From assembly GCA_017623575.1 (NCBI GenBank), contig JAGAOS010000050.1, positions 1-48,840 of the forward strand: 48,840 nt of DNA. The letters are read 5' to 3'. A program made the translations under genes and the position numbers. The notes beneath the pieces were generated by a model, which was not told the origin of the DNA, did no database searches, and was given only the letters and a program-made list of their open reading frames with translations. This DNA is from Clostridia bacterium (GTDB taxonomy: Bacteria > Bacillota > Clostridia > Oscillospirales > Acutalibacteraceae). Shown here in pieces: positions 17,788 through 27,992 of this stretch. Every line of letters starts with the position of its first letter. The first letter of the stretch is position 1.

Positions 17788-18387
17788 ATGAATATTCAAA
17801 CAGCTTTACCCGTTTCGGGTGATACAGTTGCAACAATGAAAACCACCTTGGGAGATATTAAAATTAAATTGTTCCCCGAGTTTGCACCCAAGGCAGTGGA
17901 AAACTTTGTAACCCACGCCAAAAATGGCTATTACAACGGCTTGATTTTCCACCGTGTTATTCCCGATTTTATGATTCAGGGCGGTGACCCTATGGGCTCC
18001 GGCATAGGCGGTGAAAGCATTTGGGGTGTTCCCTTTGAGGATGAATTTGCCCCCGAGCTTCACAATCTTCGCGGCGCACTTTCAATGGCAAACTCCGGTC
18101 CTTCCACTAACGGAAGTCAGTTTTTTATTGTTCAGGCAAAGGATGCCCCTTCACAGATGATTGAGCAGATGGAGCAAATGACCGCCGAGCAGGGCTTCCC
18201 GCCCGAGGCAACCCAAAGCTACAAGGAGCTGGGCGGCACACCCTGGCTTGACTTCCGTCACACCGTATTTGGGCAGGTTTTTGAAGGTATGGATGTTGTG
18301 GATGCTATTGCCACGGTTAAAACAGGCGCAAATGACAAGCCGATTGAGGATGTAAAAATCAACGAAATTGTAGTTGAGGTTTTATAA
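17788..18387 (+). CDS. Cyclophilin-type peptidyl-prolyl isomerase
   Basis: This 199-residue protein is almost wholly a cyclophilin domain. It has [15 protein letters not shown] with the catalytic Arg, [15 protein letters not shown], and [15 protein letters not shown]. No signal peptide or anchor is present, so it should be cytoplasmic and catalyse prolyl cis/trans isomerisation during folding. An insertion at about 130-150 ([15 protein letters not shown]) is commonly seen in clostridial versions. AAAGGAAG before the ATG supports the start. Confidence 0.94.
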   Translation: MNIQTALPVSGDTVATMKTTLGDIKIKLFPEFAPKAVENFVTHAKNGYYNGLIFHRVIPDFMIQGGDPMGSGIGGESIWGVPFEDEFAPELHNLRGALSMANSGPSTNGSQFFIVQAKDAPSQMIEQMEQMTAEQGFPPEATQSYKELGGTPWLDFRHTVFGQVFEGMDVVDAIATVKTGANDKPIEDVKINEIVVEVL

Positions 18388-18405
18388 TTTAAAATGAATA
18401 TACAA

Positions 18406-18431
18406 ATAACCCCCTCGGCTGAGGGGGTTAT
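18406..18431. terminator. Bidirectional terminator
   Basis: ATAACCCCCTC (18406-18416) and GAGGGGGTTAT (18421-18431) form a perfect 11-base stem with a GGCT loop. It lies between the ends of the convergent cyclophilin and citrate synthase genes and can serve both. Confidence 0.85.
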
Positions 18432-18442
18432 TACTTTAGTTA

Positions 18443-19816
18443 TTACTCTCTATCCTCAATGGGAACATAATCTACCTGAGGAGAAACGCTTATATATGCG
18501 GGTCGAATAATTTTACCCATATTTATAATTTCCTCAATACGGTGGGCGCTCCAGCCAACAATACGGCTGATAGCAAAAATAGGTGTATAAAGCTCTAAAG
18601 GTAGATCCAGCATATCATAAACAAAGCCGCTGTAAAAATCTATATTTGCGCTTACGCCTTTGTAAATTTTGCGCTCCTCGCCAATAATGCGGGGGGCAAT
18701 TCTTTCAACCGCTTTGTAAAGATTATATTCCTTTTCGCGGTTCTTTTCTGCCGAAAGTATACCAACAAATTCCTTAAAGATTTTTGCTCTGGGGTCGCTT
18801 AGGGTATAGATTGCGTGACCCATACCGTAAATAAGACCTGCTTTATCAAAAGCCTCTTTATGAAGCAATTTTCTTAAATAATCGGCAATTTCGTCCTCAT
18901 CTTCCCAGTTTTTAAGGTTTTTCTTCATATCATCAAACATCTGAACAACCTTAATATTGGCGCCGCCGTGACGGGGACCTTTAAGACTGCTGAGTGCCGC
19001 CGCCATTGTAGAATAGGTGTCGGTTCCCGAGCTGGTTACAACATGAGTGGTAAAGGTGGAGTTGTTACCGCCGCCATGCTCAGCGTGAAGCACCAGAGCA
19101 AGGTCTAAGATTCTTGCCTCTGCCTCGGTATATTTACTGTCCGGACGAAGCATATGCAGAATGTTTTCTGCGGTGCTGAGGTTGGGGTCGGGATTGTGGA
19201 TTATAAGGCTGTTATTTAGCGTGTAATGGTTGTATGCCTGATAACCATAAACCGAAAGCAACGGGAAAAGAGCAATAAGCTGCAAGCTTTGACGAAGCAC
19301 ATTAGGAACATCGTTTTCGTTGGCGTGATGGTCATAGCTGTAAAGGGTCAGCACACTTTTTGCCAGTGAATTCATCATATCACTGCTGGGAGCCTTAAGC
19401 ACAACATCGCGCACAAAATTTGTGGGCAGCTTACGGTATGCCGCTAATAAACTGTTAAACTCTTTAAGCTGTTCTTTTGTGGGCAGTTGGCCGAAAAGCA
19501 GTAAGTAGGCTGTTTCTTCAAAGCCAAAGCGCTTTTCGTTCATAAAGCCGTTTGTTAAATCTCTTATATGCACACCGCGGTAAAAAAGCTCACCTTCAAT
19601 GGGGGTTTTAACACCGTCAATCATCTTAAAGGAATTAACCTCACTGATTTCGGTAAGACCTGTTATTACACCGTTTCCTTTCTGATCTCTAAGACCACGG
19701 TTTACTTCATATTCAATATAAAGCTCTGCGGGAATGGAGCTTTTTGAAACACAAAGATCTGCAAGCTCACGCATTTTGGGGGTAACATCAAACAGTTCCC
19801 TATCCTGCTGTTTCAT
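18443..19816 (-). CDS. gltA: Citrate (Si)-synthase
   Basis: This enzyme condenses acetyl-CoA and oxaloacetate to citrate. The 457-residue protein has the citrate synthase fold motifs: LHAEHGGGNNSTF with the first catalytic His, GMGHAIYTLSDPRA with the second, and NIDFYSGFVYDMLDLP with the catalytic Asp. The N-terminal 50 residues are longer than in the E. coli enzyme, and the type is the one common in Clostridia. It is monocistronic, ending at the shared hairpin. In an anaerobe it most likely supplies glutamate precursors. Confidence 0.95.
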   Translation of the reverse strand: MKQQDRELFDVTPKMRELADLCVSKSSIPAELYIEYEVNRGLRDQKGNGVITGLTEISEVNSFKMIDGVKTPIEGELFYRGVHIRDLTNGFMNEKRFGFEETAYLLLFGQLPTKEQLKEFNSLLAAYRKLPTNFVRDVVLKAPSSDMMNSLAKSVLTLYSYDHHANENDVPNVLRQSLQLIALFPLLSVYGYQAYNHYTLNNSLIIHNPDPNLSTAENILHMLRPDSKYTEAEARILDLALVLHAEHGGGNNSTFTTHVVTSSGTDTYSTMAAALSSLKGPRHGGANIKVVQMFDDMKKNLKNWEDEDEIADYLRKLLHKEAFDKAGLIYGMGHAIYTLSDPRAKIFKEFVGILSAEKNREKEYNLYKAVERIAPRIIGEERKIYKGVSANIDFYSGFVYDMLDLPLELYTPIFAISRIVGWSAHRIEEIINMGKIIRPAYISVSPQVDYVPIEDRE

Positions 19817-20074
19817 TTTATCATCTGCCTTTCGCGAAGAAATCTATAAATTTGTATTATTATAACACAAAGCCTATTGCAATGCAATCAAAACAGCCTA
19901 AATTTAACGAACTTTTAATAATTTAAATGATATACATTTAAATTTTCGATTGATAATTGCCCTTTGTTCACAAAAATTTTACAATTGAATTATGGAAGAA
20001 AAGCCGTTGATATTATATAATTAAGTTATTGTGGGGTTATCTAGACATAAATCCCTACATAAAGGAGCAATAAA

Positions 20075-21889
20075 ATGGATATTTCTGCTGTTCTTTTTCC
20101 TGTTTTCACCCTTTTGGGTGGATTGGCATTCTTCCTTTACGGAATGAATACTATGTCTGACGGCTTGGAAAAGCTTGCAGGCGGTAAACTGGAAAAAACT
20201 CTAAAAAAAATGACTTCAAACAAAATCGGCAGTATGGGTCTGGGCGCAGGCATTACAATTGCTATGCAATCCTCCTCTGCCCTTACGGTTATGTTGGTTG
20301 GTCTTGTAAACTCGGGAATTATGGCGTTGGAGCAAACGGTTGGAGTTATATTCGGCTCTAACATTGGTACAACCCTTACAGCTTGGATTCTTTCCCTTGC
20401 CGGAATTGAAGGCGGTGAAGGCGGCGGCATTGGTAATTTTCTTATATCGCTTTTAAAGCCTGCTAACTTTTCACCCATTGTTGCACTTATTGGTATTATT
20501 TTAATAATGATGTCAAAAAGTGAGCGCAAAAAAGATATTGGCTCAATTTTGATTGGCTTTGCAGTTTTAATGTTTGGTATGGAGCTTATGGGCGATGCTG
20601 TTAAGCCACTTGCTGCTGATGAAAATATTGAAGCCTTTAAGAATTTCATAAGCATTTTCAATAATCCCTTTGTAGGCGTTGCGGTTGGTGCAATTTTCAC
20701 CGGTATTATTCAAAGCTCTGCCGCCAGTGTTGGTATTCTTCAAACACTTGCAATAGAAACAGGCGCAATTACATACAATATGGTTCTTCCCATTGTTATG
20801 GGTCAAAACATTGGTACCTGCGTTACTGCGCTTATATCCAGTATTGGTGTTACCAAAAATGCAAAACGCGTTGCAATGGTACATATTTTGTTTAATATTA
20901 TTGGTACGATTATTGTTCTGCTTATTTACTACCCCATTTACTTGCTGGTTGCACCCGTTCGGGAGTATCTTAATGCTAACGCAAACGCTCAGGGTATTGC
21001 GCTTTGCCACACAATATTCAATGTATTTACAACATTCTTACTTCTTCCCTTTACCAATCTTCTGGTATACCTTGCAAGGAAATTTATTCCCGATGCAAAG
21101 GAAGAAGAAAAGCAGTCCTTTATTGATGAACGACTTCTTAATACCCCCACCTTTGCGCTTGCTGAGTGTGATAACTACACCGTAAGAATGGCAAAAATTG
21201 CAAAGGAAACCTTTATTAATGCTACAAATCTTGCCCGCAAGGCAGAGGACGGAAAAGGCTTTGATGAAAAATTGGCTGAACAGGTTCGTCTGGATGAAAA
21301 AAGCCTTGATAAATATGAGGACAAGCTTGGCTCCTTCCTTGTAAAAATTTCGGGTAAAGAGCTTTCCGAATCGGATAGCCGCGAGGCTTCTAAGCTTCTT
21401 CATACCATTGGCGATTTTGAGCGTATTGGTGACCACGCAGTAAACCTTTTGGGTGTTGCTAAAGAAATTGCAGATAAGAAGATTTCGTTTAGTGAGCAGG
21501 CAAAAGAGGAGCTTCGCACACTTTCTGCCGCATTGGAAGAAATTATTTCAATTACCGTTACAGCCTTTGAAGAAAACAATCTTGAGCTTGCAAGAGATGT
21601 TGAGCCTTTAGAGCAGGTTGTAGACAGACTTACTTCACAAATCAAGGCAAACCATATTACAAGACTCCAAAAGGGTGATTGCACCATTGAGCTTGGATTT
21701 GTGCTTTCAGACCTGCTTAACAACTTTGAGCGTGTTTCTGACCATTGCTCCAATGTAGCGGTTGCAATGATTGAGGTTGCCCACAACAGCTTTGATACTC
21801 ACAAATATTTAAGAGCTGTTAAGGCAGACACAAATGCCGATTTCAGTGAGCGTTATAATGAATATGAGCTTAAATATAAATTAGATTAA
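20075..21889 (+). CDS. Na/Pi cotransporter with PhoU-like domain
   Basis: This 604-residue protein has two Na+/phosphate cotransporter repeats in the membrane half (about 1-340), each with the QSSSA-type signature (AMQSSSALTVM and IIQSSAASVGI) and GSNIGTTLTAW/GQNIGTCVTAL. A cytoplasmic PhoU-like helical domain follows (about 370-560), with FERIGDHAVNL and FERVSDHCSNVA. The family imports phosphate or related anions with sodium. AAAGGAG lies before the ATG. It is flanked by its own terminator and is probably a single-gene unit. Confidence 0.93.
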   Translation: MDISAVLFPVFTLLGGLAFFLYGMNTMSDGLEKLAGGKLEKTLKKMTSNKIGSMGLGAGITIAMQSSSALTVMLVGLVNSGIMALEQTVGVIFGSNIGTTLTAWILSLAGIEGGEGGGIGNFLISLLKPANFSPIVALIGIILIMMSKSERKKDIGSILIGFAVLMFGMELMGDAVKPLAADENIEAFKNFISIFNNPFVGVAVGAIFTGIIQSSAASVGILQTLAIETGAITYNMVLPIVMGQNIGTCVTALISSIGVTKNAKRVAMVHILFNIIGTIIVLLIYYPIYLLVAPVREYLNANANAQGIALCHTIFNVFTTFLLLPFTNLLVYLARKFIPDAKEEEKQSFIDERLLNTPTFALAECDNYTVRMAKIAKETFINATNLARKAEDGKGFDEKLAEQVRLDEKSLDKYEDKLGSFLVKISGKELSESDSREASKLLHTIGDFERIGDHAVNLLGVAKEIADKKISFSEQAKEELRTLSAALEEIISITVTAFEENNLELARDVEPLEQVVDRLTSQIKANHITRLQKGDCTIELGFVLSDLLNNFERVSDHCSNVAVAMIEVAHNSFDTHKYLRAVKADTNADFSERYNEYELKYKLD

Positions 21890-21943
21890 AATTTTTCTTT
21901 GAGAATATCAAGTCATACAATTTGTGTATTATTAAACGATTAA

Positions 21944-21980
21944 AAAAGACCTCGGTTGCAAAACACAACCGAGGTCTTTT
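21944..21980. terminator. Bidirectional terminator (NptA-like and ilv operons)
   Basis: AAAAGACCTCGGTTG (21944-21958) and CAACCGAGGTCTTTT (21966-21980) form a perfect 15-base stem with a seven-base loop. Read on the minus strand it ends in six Ts, making it a strong terminator for the ilv operon as well. Confidence 0.9.
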
Positions 21981-22052
21981 AATCTTATTAGTCGGAGCTT
22001 TTAAACTTAAAACAGGCTTTGAAACCTATAGTTCTACTTAAAAAACTGAAAA

Positions 22053-23075
<1,023 letters not shown>

Positions 23076-23151
23076 TTACATTATTAAGAGCGTTTGCCGA
23101 GCTATTTTAAGCCCGTATACGCACAAAGTCAAAAAACTTTTGGTATAAAAT

Positions 23152-23652
23152 TTATACACCTAGTAAATATGTTACTTCACCGCGTTCCATTGCGGTAACA
23201 CCTGTACGGCACATTTCAACAATTTCAAGCCCGTCAAGACCTGCAAGAAAATCATCAACCCTTTCAGGCTCGCCCGTAAGCTCTAAAACCATACATCCAA
23301 CCGAAACATCAATTATAGATGCATTGTATTTTTTTGCAACTTCAGCGATTTTTTCCTTAACTGCAGGGTTAGAGCGAAGCTTTATGAGCAATAACTCACG
23401 AAGCAGGCTGGTACGAAGATTAAGTGGGAAAAGCGCCTTGGTTTCAATAAGCTTTTCGGTCTGCTTTCTAAGCTGACGGAAGGAAGCCTCATCACCTGTG
23501 GTAACAATGGTTATGCGGGAAATTTCAGGGTTATCGGTAGCAGAAACGGTAAGGCTGTCAATATTAAATCCGCGCTGACAAAATAGGGAGGATATTCTTG
23601 CCAGAACACCTGCGTGGTTGGCAACAAGAACACTTAAATAATGCTTATCCAT
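23152..23652 (-). CDS. ilvN: Acetolactate synthase small (regulatory) subunit
   Basis: This 166-residue regulatory subunit starts with an ACT domain (about 3-75, LSVLVANHAGVLARISSLFCQRGFNIDSL) and ends with the ALS small-subunit C-terminal domain (about 84-160). In this family the ACT domain binds valine and mediates feedback inhibition of the large subunit. It is encoded 15 bases after ilvB behind GGAAGGAG. Confidence 0.96.
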   Translation of the reverse strand: MDKHYLSVLVANHAGVLARISSLFCQRGFNIDSLTVSATDNPEISRITIVTTGDEASFRQLRKQTEKLIETKALFPLNLRTSLLRELLLIKLRSNPAVKEKIAEVAKKYNASIIDVSVGCMVLELTGEPERVDDFLAGLDGLEIVEMCRTGVTAMERGEVTYLLGV

Positions 23653-23667
23653 AATAAAACTCCTTCC

Positions 23668-25329
23668 CTAATTAATAATCATATCATCAACCGATCCGCC
23701 TGCGGGTATCATAGGCAAAACGGCCTCTTCGCGGTCAATAACACATTCAATCCATACGGGAGCTTTAAGCTCAAGTGCTTTGCCTAAAGCATCTTTAAAC
23801 TCGGCAAGGTTGTGGCACTTAAAGCCTGTAAGTCCAAATCCCTCAGCGACTGCCTTGTAGTTTGTTTTTCTTTCAGGCTCACTGGAGGAATAGCGTTTAC
23901 CATAGAAGGTTTTTTGCCACTGACGAACCATACCCAAAACAGAGTTGTTCATAATAACGGTAATAACGGGCAGATTGTAGCTTACAGCGGTACAGGCTTC
24001 ATTCATATTCATATGGAAGGAGCCATCACCCGTAATGTGAATTATGGGTCGCTTTCCGCCATCTGCAACGGCGGCACCAAGAGCCGCTCCGTAGCCGTAG
24101 CCCATTGTACCAAGACCGCCGCTTGTTAAAAAGCTGCGTGTTTTAATGTGGCGAATATACTGTGCCGCCCACATCTGATGTTGACCAACATCGGTAACGA
24201 AAACTGCATCCTCGCCTGCCAAATCACATATTGCAGACATAATTTGATGCGGCTTTAATACCTCGTCATTATCCTTAGGCTTATAATCCTTTTCCTTCCA
24301 CTGATTTATCTGCTCAATCCATTCGGTATGCTCTGCCTTTTGAACCATAGGTAAAAGCGAGAAAAGAACCTTTTTAACATCGCCTATAATAGAGGTATCA
24401 GCAGGAACATTTTTGCCAATCTCACTGGGGTCAATATCAATATGAACTATTCTTGCTCTTCTTGCAAATTTGTTTGGATTAAGGGCAACTCGGTCACTGA
24501 AGCGGGTGCCTATTGCAAGAACCAAATCAGCATTATCTACCGCAAGATTTGCCGTTCGACTGCCGTGCATACCTACAAGACCCATATTAAGCTCATCGCC
24601 ATAACCCAAAACACCTGCCGCCATCATAGTGTAGGTAGCGGGAATTTGCGCCTTGTGTAAAAGCTCATAAAGCTCTTCCTCTGCGCCCGAAATTCTTACA
24701 CCGCCGCCAAAATAAACAACGGGAAAACGGGAGGCATTAATAAGGTCTGCAACCTTTTCTAAGTGTTTAAGGCGTTTGTCCTCAGCATTAATAACCTCTA
24801 CAGGCTTGTTTTCAAATTCGGCTTTGTTAATGGTAACATCCTTGGGAACATCTATTAAAACAGGTCCGGGTCTGCCCTCTGCCGCAATTTTAAAGGCGGC
24901 GCGAAGGGTATCGGCAAGCTCCTCAACCGAGCGCACAGTAAAGTTATGCTTGGTTATGGGCATTGTAATACCTGCAATGTAGACCTCTTGAAAGCTATCC
25001 CTACCAATTAGTGAGGTGGGAACATTGCCCGTAATGGCAACCAAGGGAACGCTATCCATATAAGCGGTGGCAATACCTGTAACAAGGTTGGTGGCACCGG
25101 GACCGCTTGTAGAAATAACAACACCTGTTTTTCCTGTAAGACGGGCATATCCGTCGGCGGCGTGGGCAGCGCCCTGCTCATGAGCCGACATATAATGGGT
25201 TATTTTATCGCTATACTGATAAAGAGCATCATAAATATTAAGTACCGAGCCACCGGGGTAACCAAAAACGGTGTCAACGCCCTGCTCAATTAAAACCTCG
25301 GCAATAATATCTGCACCGGTAAGTAACAT
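23668..25329 (-). CDS. ilvB: Acetolactate synthase large subunit
   Basis: This 553-residue thiamine-diphosphate enzyme makes acetolactate from two pyruvates, or acetohydroxybutyrate from pyruvate and 2-oxobutyrate. The cofactor-activating Glu is in MSAHEQGAAHAADGYAR. The central FAD/DHS-like domain is present, and the ThDP/Mg motif is GDGSFHMNMNEACTA ending with MNN. It follows ridA by about 50 bases, with AAAAGGAGA before the ATG. Confidence 0.97.
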   Translation of the reverse strand: MLLTGADIIAEVLIEQGVDTVFGYPGGSVLNIYDALYQYSDKITHYMSAHEQGAAHAADGYARLTGKTGVVISTSGPGATNLVTGIATAYMDSVPLVAITGNVPTSLIGRDSFQEVYIAGITMPITKHNFTVRSVEELADTLRAAFKIAAEGRPGPVLIDVPKDVTINKAEFENKPVEVINAEDKRLKHLEKVADLINASRFPVVYFGGGVRISGAEEELYELLHKAQIPATYTMMAAGVLGYGDELNMGLVGMHGSRTANLAVDNADLVLAIGTRFSDRVALNPNKFARRARIVHIDIDPSEIGKNVPADTSIIGDVKKVLFSLLPMVQKAEHTEWIEQINQWKEKDYKPKDNDEVLKPHQIMSAICDLAGEDAVFVTDVGQHQMWAAQYIRHIKTRSFLTSGGLGTMGYGYGAALGAAVADGGKRPIIHITGDGSFHMNMNEACTAVSYNLPVITVIMNNSVLGMVRQWQKTFYGKRYSSSEPERKTNYKAVAEGFGLTGFKCHNLAEFKDALGKALELKAPVWIECVIDREEAVLPMIPAGGSVDDMIIN

Positions 25330-25379
25330 ATTGGTTTCTCCTTTTAGTTTATAATTATAAATTTAAGTAGAATACGGTT

Positions 25380-25760
25380 TTAGCCGACGGTGGCTATTAC
25401 CTCTACCTCAACAAGAACATTTTTGGGTAACTGCTTTGCGGCAACACAGCTTCTTGCGGGCTTGGATGTAAAATATTTACCGTAAACCTCATTAAATGCG
25501 GCAAAGTCGTTCATATCGGCTAAAAAGCAGGTAGTTTTTACTGCGTTATCCATAGAGCTACCGGCGGCTTTAAGTACCTCGGTAAGATTTTTCATAACCT
25601 GCTCGGTCTGACCGACTATATCCTCTGCCTCAACTGTACCTGTAGCGGGTACAAGTGCTATCTGACCCGATGTAAAAACAAAATCTCCGACCCTTACTGC
25701 CTGAGAGTAGGGACCAATTGCCTCGGGAGCATTTTCAGTGTGAATTTTTTCAAGTTCCAT
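25380..25760 (-). CDS. ridA: RidA family enamine/imine deaminase
   Basis: This 126-residue protein matches RidA throughout: PEAIGPYSQAVRVGDFVFTSGQIAL, the FAAFNEVYGKYF segment, and the essential Arg in PARSCVAAKQLPK before VEVEVIA. RidA hydrolyses the reactive 2-aminocrotonate released by threonine dehydratase. The gene sits ten bases behind ilvA, a direct functional pairing in the same transcript. Confidence 0.96.
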   Translation of the reverse strand: MELEKIHTENAPEAIGPYSQAVRVGDFVFTSGQIALVPATGTVEAEDIVGQTEQVMKNLTEVLKAAGSSMDNAVKTTCFLADMNDFAAFNEVYGKYFTSKPARSCVAAKQLPKNVLVEVEVIATVG

Positions 25761-25770
25761 AATTTTTCTC

Positions 25771-26964
25771 CTATACTAGCCTGAAGCCATTTTCGGTAAG
25801 CTTATCTCTGATTTGGTCTATATGCTCAAAGTTTCTGGTTTCAATAACAATTCTAAGGTAACAGCCGTTAATATCCTTGGTTTCACTTGCACGCTCGTGG
25901 TGAACCGAGATAACATTACCGCCACAGTCGGCAATGATTCCCGAAACCTCATGAAGCTGACCGGGTCGGTCGGAAAGCTCAACACAAAGCTGGTAGGTTC
26001 TGCCCGAATTAAGCAGACCGCGCTCAATAACGCGGGAGAGAATGGTAACATCAATATTACCGCCCGAAACAACGCATACAACCTTTTTGCCTTTAAGGGG
26101 TAGCTTGTTTGCTAAAACTGCGGCTACCGATACGGCGCCTGCGCCCTCTGCAATGGTTTTTTGCTGTTCCATCATTGTTAGTATTGCAGTGGAGATTTCA
26201 TCCTCATTAACGGTGACGATTTCATCCACATAATTACTGCAGTAGTAGAAGGTGTTTTCACCCGGCGACTTAACGGCAATGCCATCGGCAAAGGTTGAAA
26301 CCCCCTTAAGGGCTTCAATTTCACCCTTTTTAACCGAGTTAAACATAGAGGGTGCGCCTGCTGCCTGAACGCCGTATACCTTAATATTTGGGCGAAGTGA
26401 TTTTATTGCAAAGGCAACGCCCGAAATAAGTCCGCCGCCACCAATCGGAACAACAACGGCATCAACATCATCAAGCTCCTCTAAAATCTCTAAGCCTATA
26501 GTACCCTGACCTGCTATAACATCCTCATCATCAAAGGGGTGAATAAAGGTGTAGCCGTGCTCCTCTTTAAGCTCAATAGCCTTTTTGTAGGCATCGTCAT
26601 AAACGCCCTTAACAAGGCAGACTTCAGCACCGTAGCCTTTGGTTGCCTCCACCTTGGAGATTGGGGCGCCACTGGGCAGGCAGATTAGGGATTTAATATT
26701 ATTTTTTGTTGCGGCTAAAGCCACGCCCTGAGCGTGGTTACCTGCCGAGCAGGCAATAACACCCTTTTCCTTTTCCTCGGGGCTTAGCTGAGAGATTTTA
26801 AATGCCGAGCCACGCACCTTAAAGGAGCCTGTTATCTGCAAATTTTCGGGCTTTAAATAAACCTCACAATTTTTGCTTAGTCCGGGCGCCGCAATAAGGT
26901 TTGTAGGGCGAATAACATTTTTTAGGGCAAATGCCGCCTGATAAATTTTGTCTAATGTAAGCAT
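25771..26964 (-). CDS. ilvA: Threonine ammonia-lyase with C-terminal ACT domain
   Basis: This enzyme converts threonine to 2-oxobutyrate, the first step to isoleucine. The 397-residue protein has the PLP lysine at residue 49 (ITGSFKVRG), the SAGNHAQGVA loop, and the PLP-phosphate site IGGGGLISG. One ACT domain occupies about 322-397 (CVELSDRPGQLHEVSGIIADCGGN is its start region). A single ACT domain, rather than the paired domain of E. coli IlvA, is typical of Clostridia and resembles the short catabolic forms. The T-box with an Ile specifier upstream and the ilv genes downstream argue for the biosynthetic role. Confidence 0.95.
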   Translation of the reverse strand: MLTLDKIYQAAFALKNVIRPTNLIAAPGLSKNCEVYLKPENLQITGSFKVRGSAFKISQLSPEEKEKGVIACSAGNHAQGVALAATKNNIKSLICLPSGAPISKVEATKGYGAEVCLVKGVYDDAYKKAIELKEEHGYTFIHPFDDEDVIAGQGTIGLEILEELDDVDAVVVPIGGGGLISGVAFAIKSLRPNIKVYGVQAAGAPSMFNSVKKGEIEALKGVSTFADGIAVKSPGENTFYYCSNYVDEIVTVNEDEISTAILTMMEQQKTIAEGAGAVSVAAVLANKLPLKGKKVVCVVSGGNIDVTILSRVIERGLLNSGRTYQLCVELSDRPGQLHEVSGIIADCGGNVISVHHERASETKDINGCYLRIVIETRNFEHIDQIRDKLTENGFRLV

Positions 26965-27015
26965 TGTGATTTCCTCCAGATGTAAAAAATTGGTTGGTTC
27001 GGAGGCGAACCTGAT

Positions 27016-27256
27016 TTTAAAAAATCCGCCCCGAAAAAATCGAGGCGGAAGAAAAAATCATCCGTGGTACCACTCGTATTACCGCAAAAATGCGATCACT
27101 CACTGTGTACAAAAATACACATCCGATATAACGGTCGGACCCGTACAGGCTTAATTCAAAATCTTTGTATACAAAACCTGGTTCAGCCGTCTGCTTAAGG
27201 GTGATGCTTTTATAATCTCGTTATCGGCTCACAGCCACCGCCGACTCTCTGAAAAC
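27016..27256 (-). promoter_or_regulatory. T-box riboswitch, isoleucine specifier
   Basis: The minus-strand leader of ilvA has the T-box parts in order. Stem I begins with AGAGAGTCGGCGG (27238-27250), and the specifier codon AUC (27203-27205) is followed by A. The T-box core GAGTGGTACCACGG (27062-27075) and a terminator hairpin CCGCCTCG/CGGGGCGG then TTTTTT (27019-27049) complete it. Uncharged tRNA-Ile should pair with AUC and with the T-box bulge to stop termination. This places ilvA-ridA-ilvBNC under isoleucine starvation control. Confidence 0.93.
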
Positions 27257-27312
27257 TACTAAAAATAAAAGAACTGTCCCTATCATAGCATTTAAAAATA
27301 TTATTGTTTATT

Positions 27313-27340
27313 ATTATATCATTACATTGTGATTTGTCAA
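27313..27340 (-). promoter_or_regulatory. Promoter of the T-box/ilv transcript
   Basis: On the minus strand TTGACA (27335-27340) and TATAAT (27313-27318) are spaced by 16 bases, just upstream of the T-box stem I. Confidence 0.8.
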
Positions 27341-27496
27341 CCTTTTATGGGGCGAATTTACAAAAGTTTTAAGGTTTGCACAGTTAATCTCATTTTAAAA
27401 ACAAACTTTTGGACATTTTACCCATTTAAAGTGATAAAACACAGATATAATAAGAATATTTTATCCGACAGATGAAAAGATTTAAAATAAATTGTA

Positions 27497-27535
27497 GTTA
27501 GTAAGCCTTGCCCTTTACGGGGGAGGCTTACTAAC
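27497..27535 (-). terminator. Terminator-like hairpin after the 73-residue gene
   Basis: GTTAGTAAGCCT (27497-27508) and AGGCTTACTAAC (27524-27535) are perfect 12-base arms, with a CCC/GGG inner stem in the loop. It lies 17 bases past the small gene. The T tract on the minus strand is weak. Confidence 0.6.
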
Positions 27536-27551
27536 CGTACATATTGTTAAA

Positions 27552-27773
27552 TTATACCGATTTATCTGTGGGCTCAGATTCTTTAAGGACATTATTAAGC
27601 ACATGCTTATAAATGCCCGTAAATTGGGACTGAGCCTTTTTCACCTCCTCGGGGGTGATTACCCCATCATCCAAAAGCTTTTTAAGCCGTTTGGCTTTCT
27701 TCTCAAACCTTGAAAACTCGCGATTAATGTTTCCTATCGCCTTTGAGGCGGTAGGGTCTGAATAATAACCCAT
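27552..27773 (-). CDS. Small conserved-looking helical protein of unknown function
   Basis: I do not recognise this 73-residue protein. It is soluble, strongly charged and predicted helical: a basic amphipathic stretch (about 20-35, FEKKAKRLKKLL) is followed by DDGVITPEEVKKAQSQF, which resembles the helix pair of SHOCT-like tails. It has no Cys and no membrane segment. The gene is convincing because it has AGGAGG ahead of the ATG, a consensus promoter and a hairpin terminator. It is a single-gene unit with a leader of about 155 bases that contains two inverted repeats. Confidence 0.75.
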   Translation of the reverse strand: MGYYSDPTASKAIGNINREFSRFEKKAKRLKKLLDDGVITPEEVKKAQSQFTGIYKHVLNNVLKESEPTDKSV

Positions 27774-27807
27774 AAATTTTTCCTCCTATATAATAAAAAG
27801 TATTTTA

Positions 27808-27868
27808 TACAGGCAGGCAACAAAAAAGCCTATCCTGTAAATGGGCAGTATTTCCCTAGGGAAAATAC
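27808..27868 (-). promoter_or_regulatory. Structured leader with two inverted repeats
   Basis: In the leader of the 73-residue gene, a near-perfect palindrome with centre CCCTAGGG (27848-27868, arms GTATTTCCC/GGGAAAATAC) is followed by a hairpin at 27808-27839 (TACAGG/CCTGTA with inner AGGC/GCCT). I do not recognise a known riboswitch consensus. It could be an RNA control element or an operator. Confidence 0.45.
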
Positions 27869-27934
27869 AATCCATTACAAAATAAGCTGAAATTTTAAGA
27901 TTAAAATTTTGGGTTTTGAATTTTGCGTGGCATT

Positions 27935-27963
27935 ATAATATCATAGTTCAAGGCTTTTGTCAA
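27935..27963 (-). promoter_or_regulatory. Promoter of the 73-residue gene
   Basis: On the minus strand TTGACA (27958-27963), a 17-base spacer and TATTAT (27935-27940) form a near-consensus promoter. Transcription would start near 27928. Confidence 0.7.
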
Positions 27964-27992
27964 TAATAAAATTAAAAAACTTTTTATTTTTA

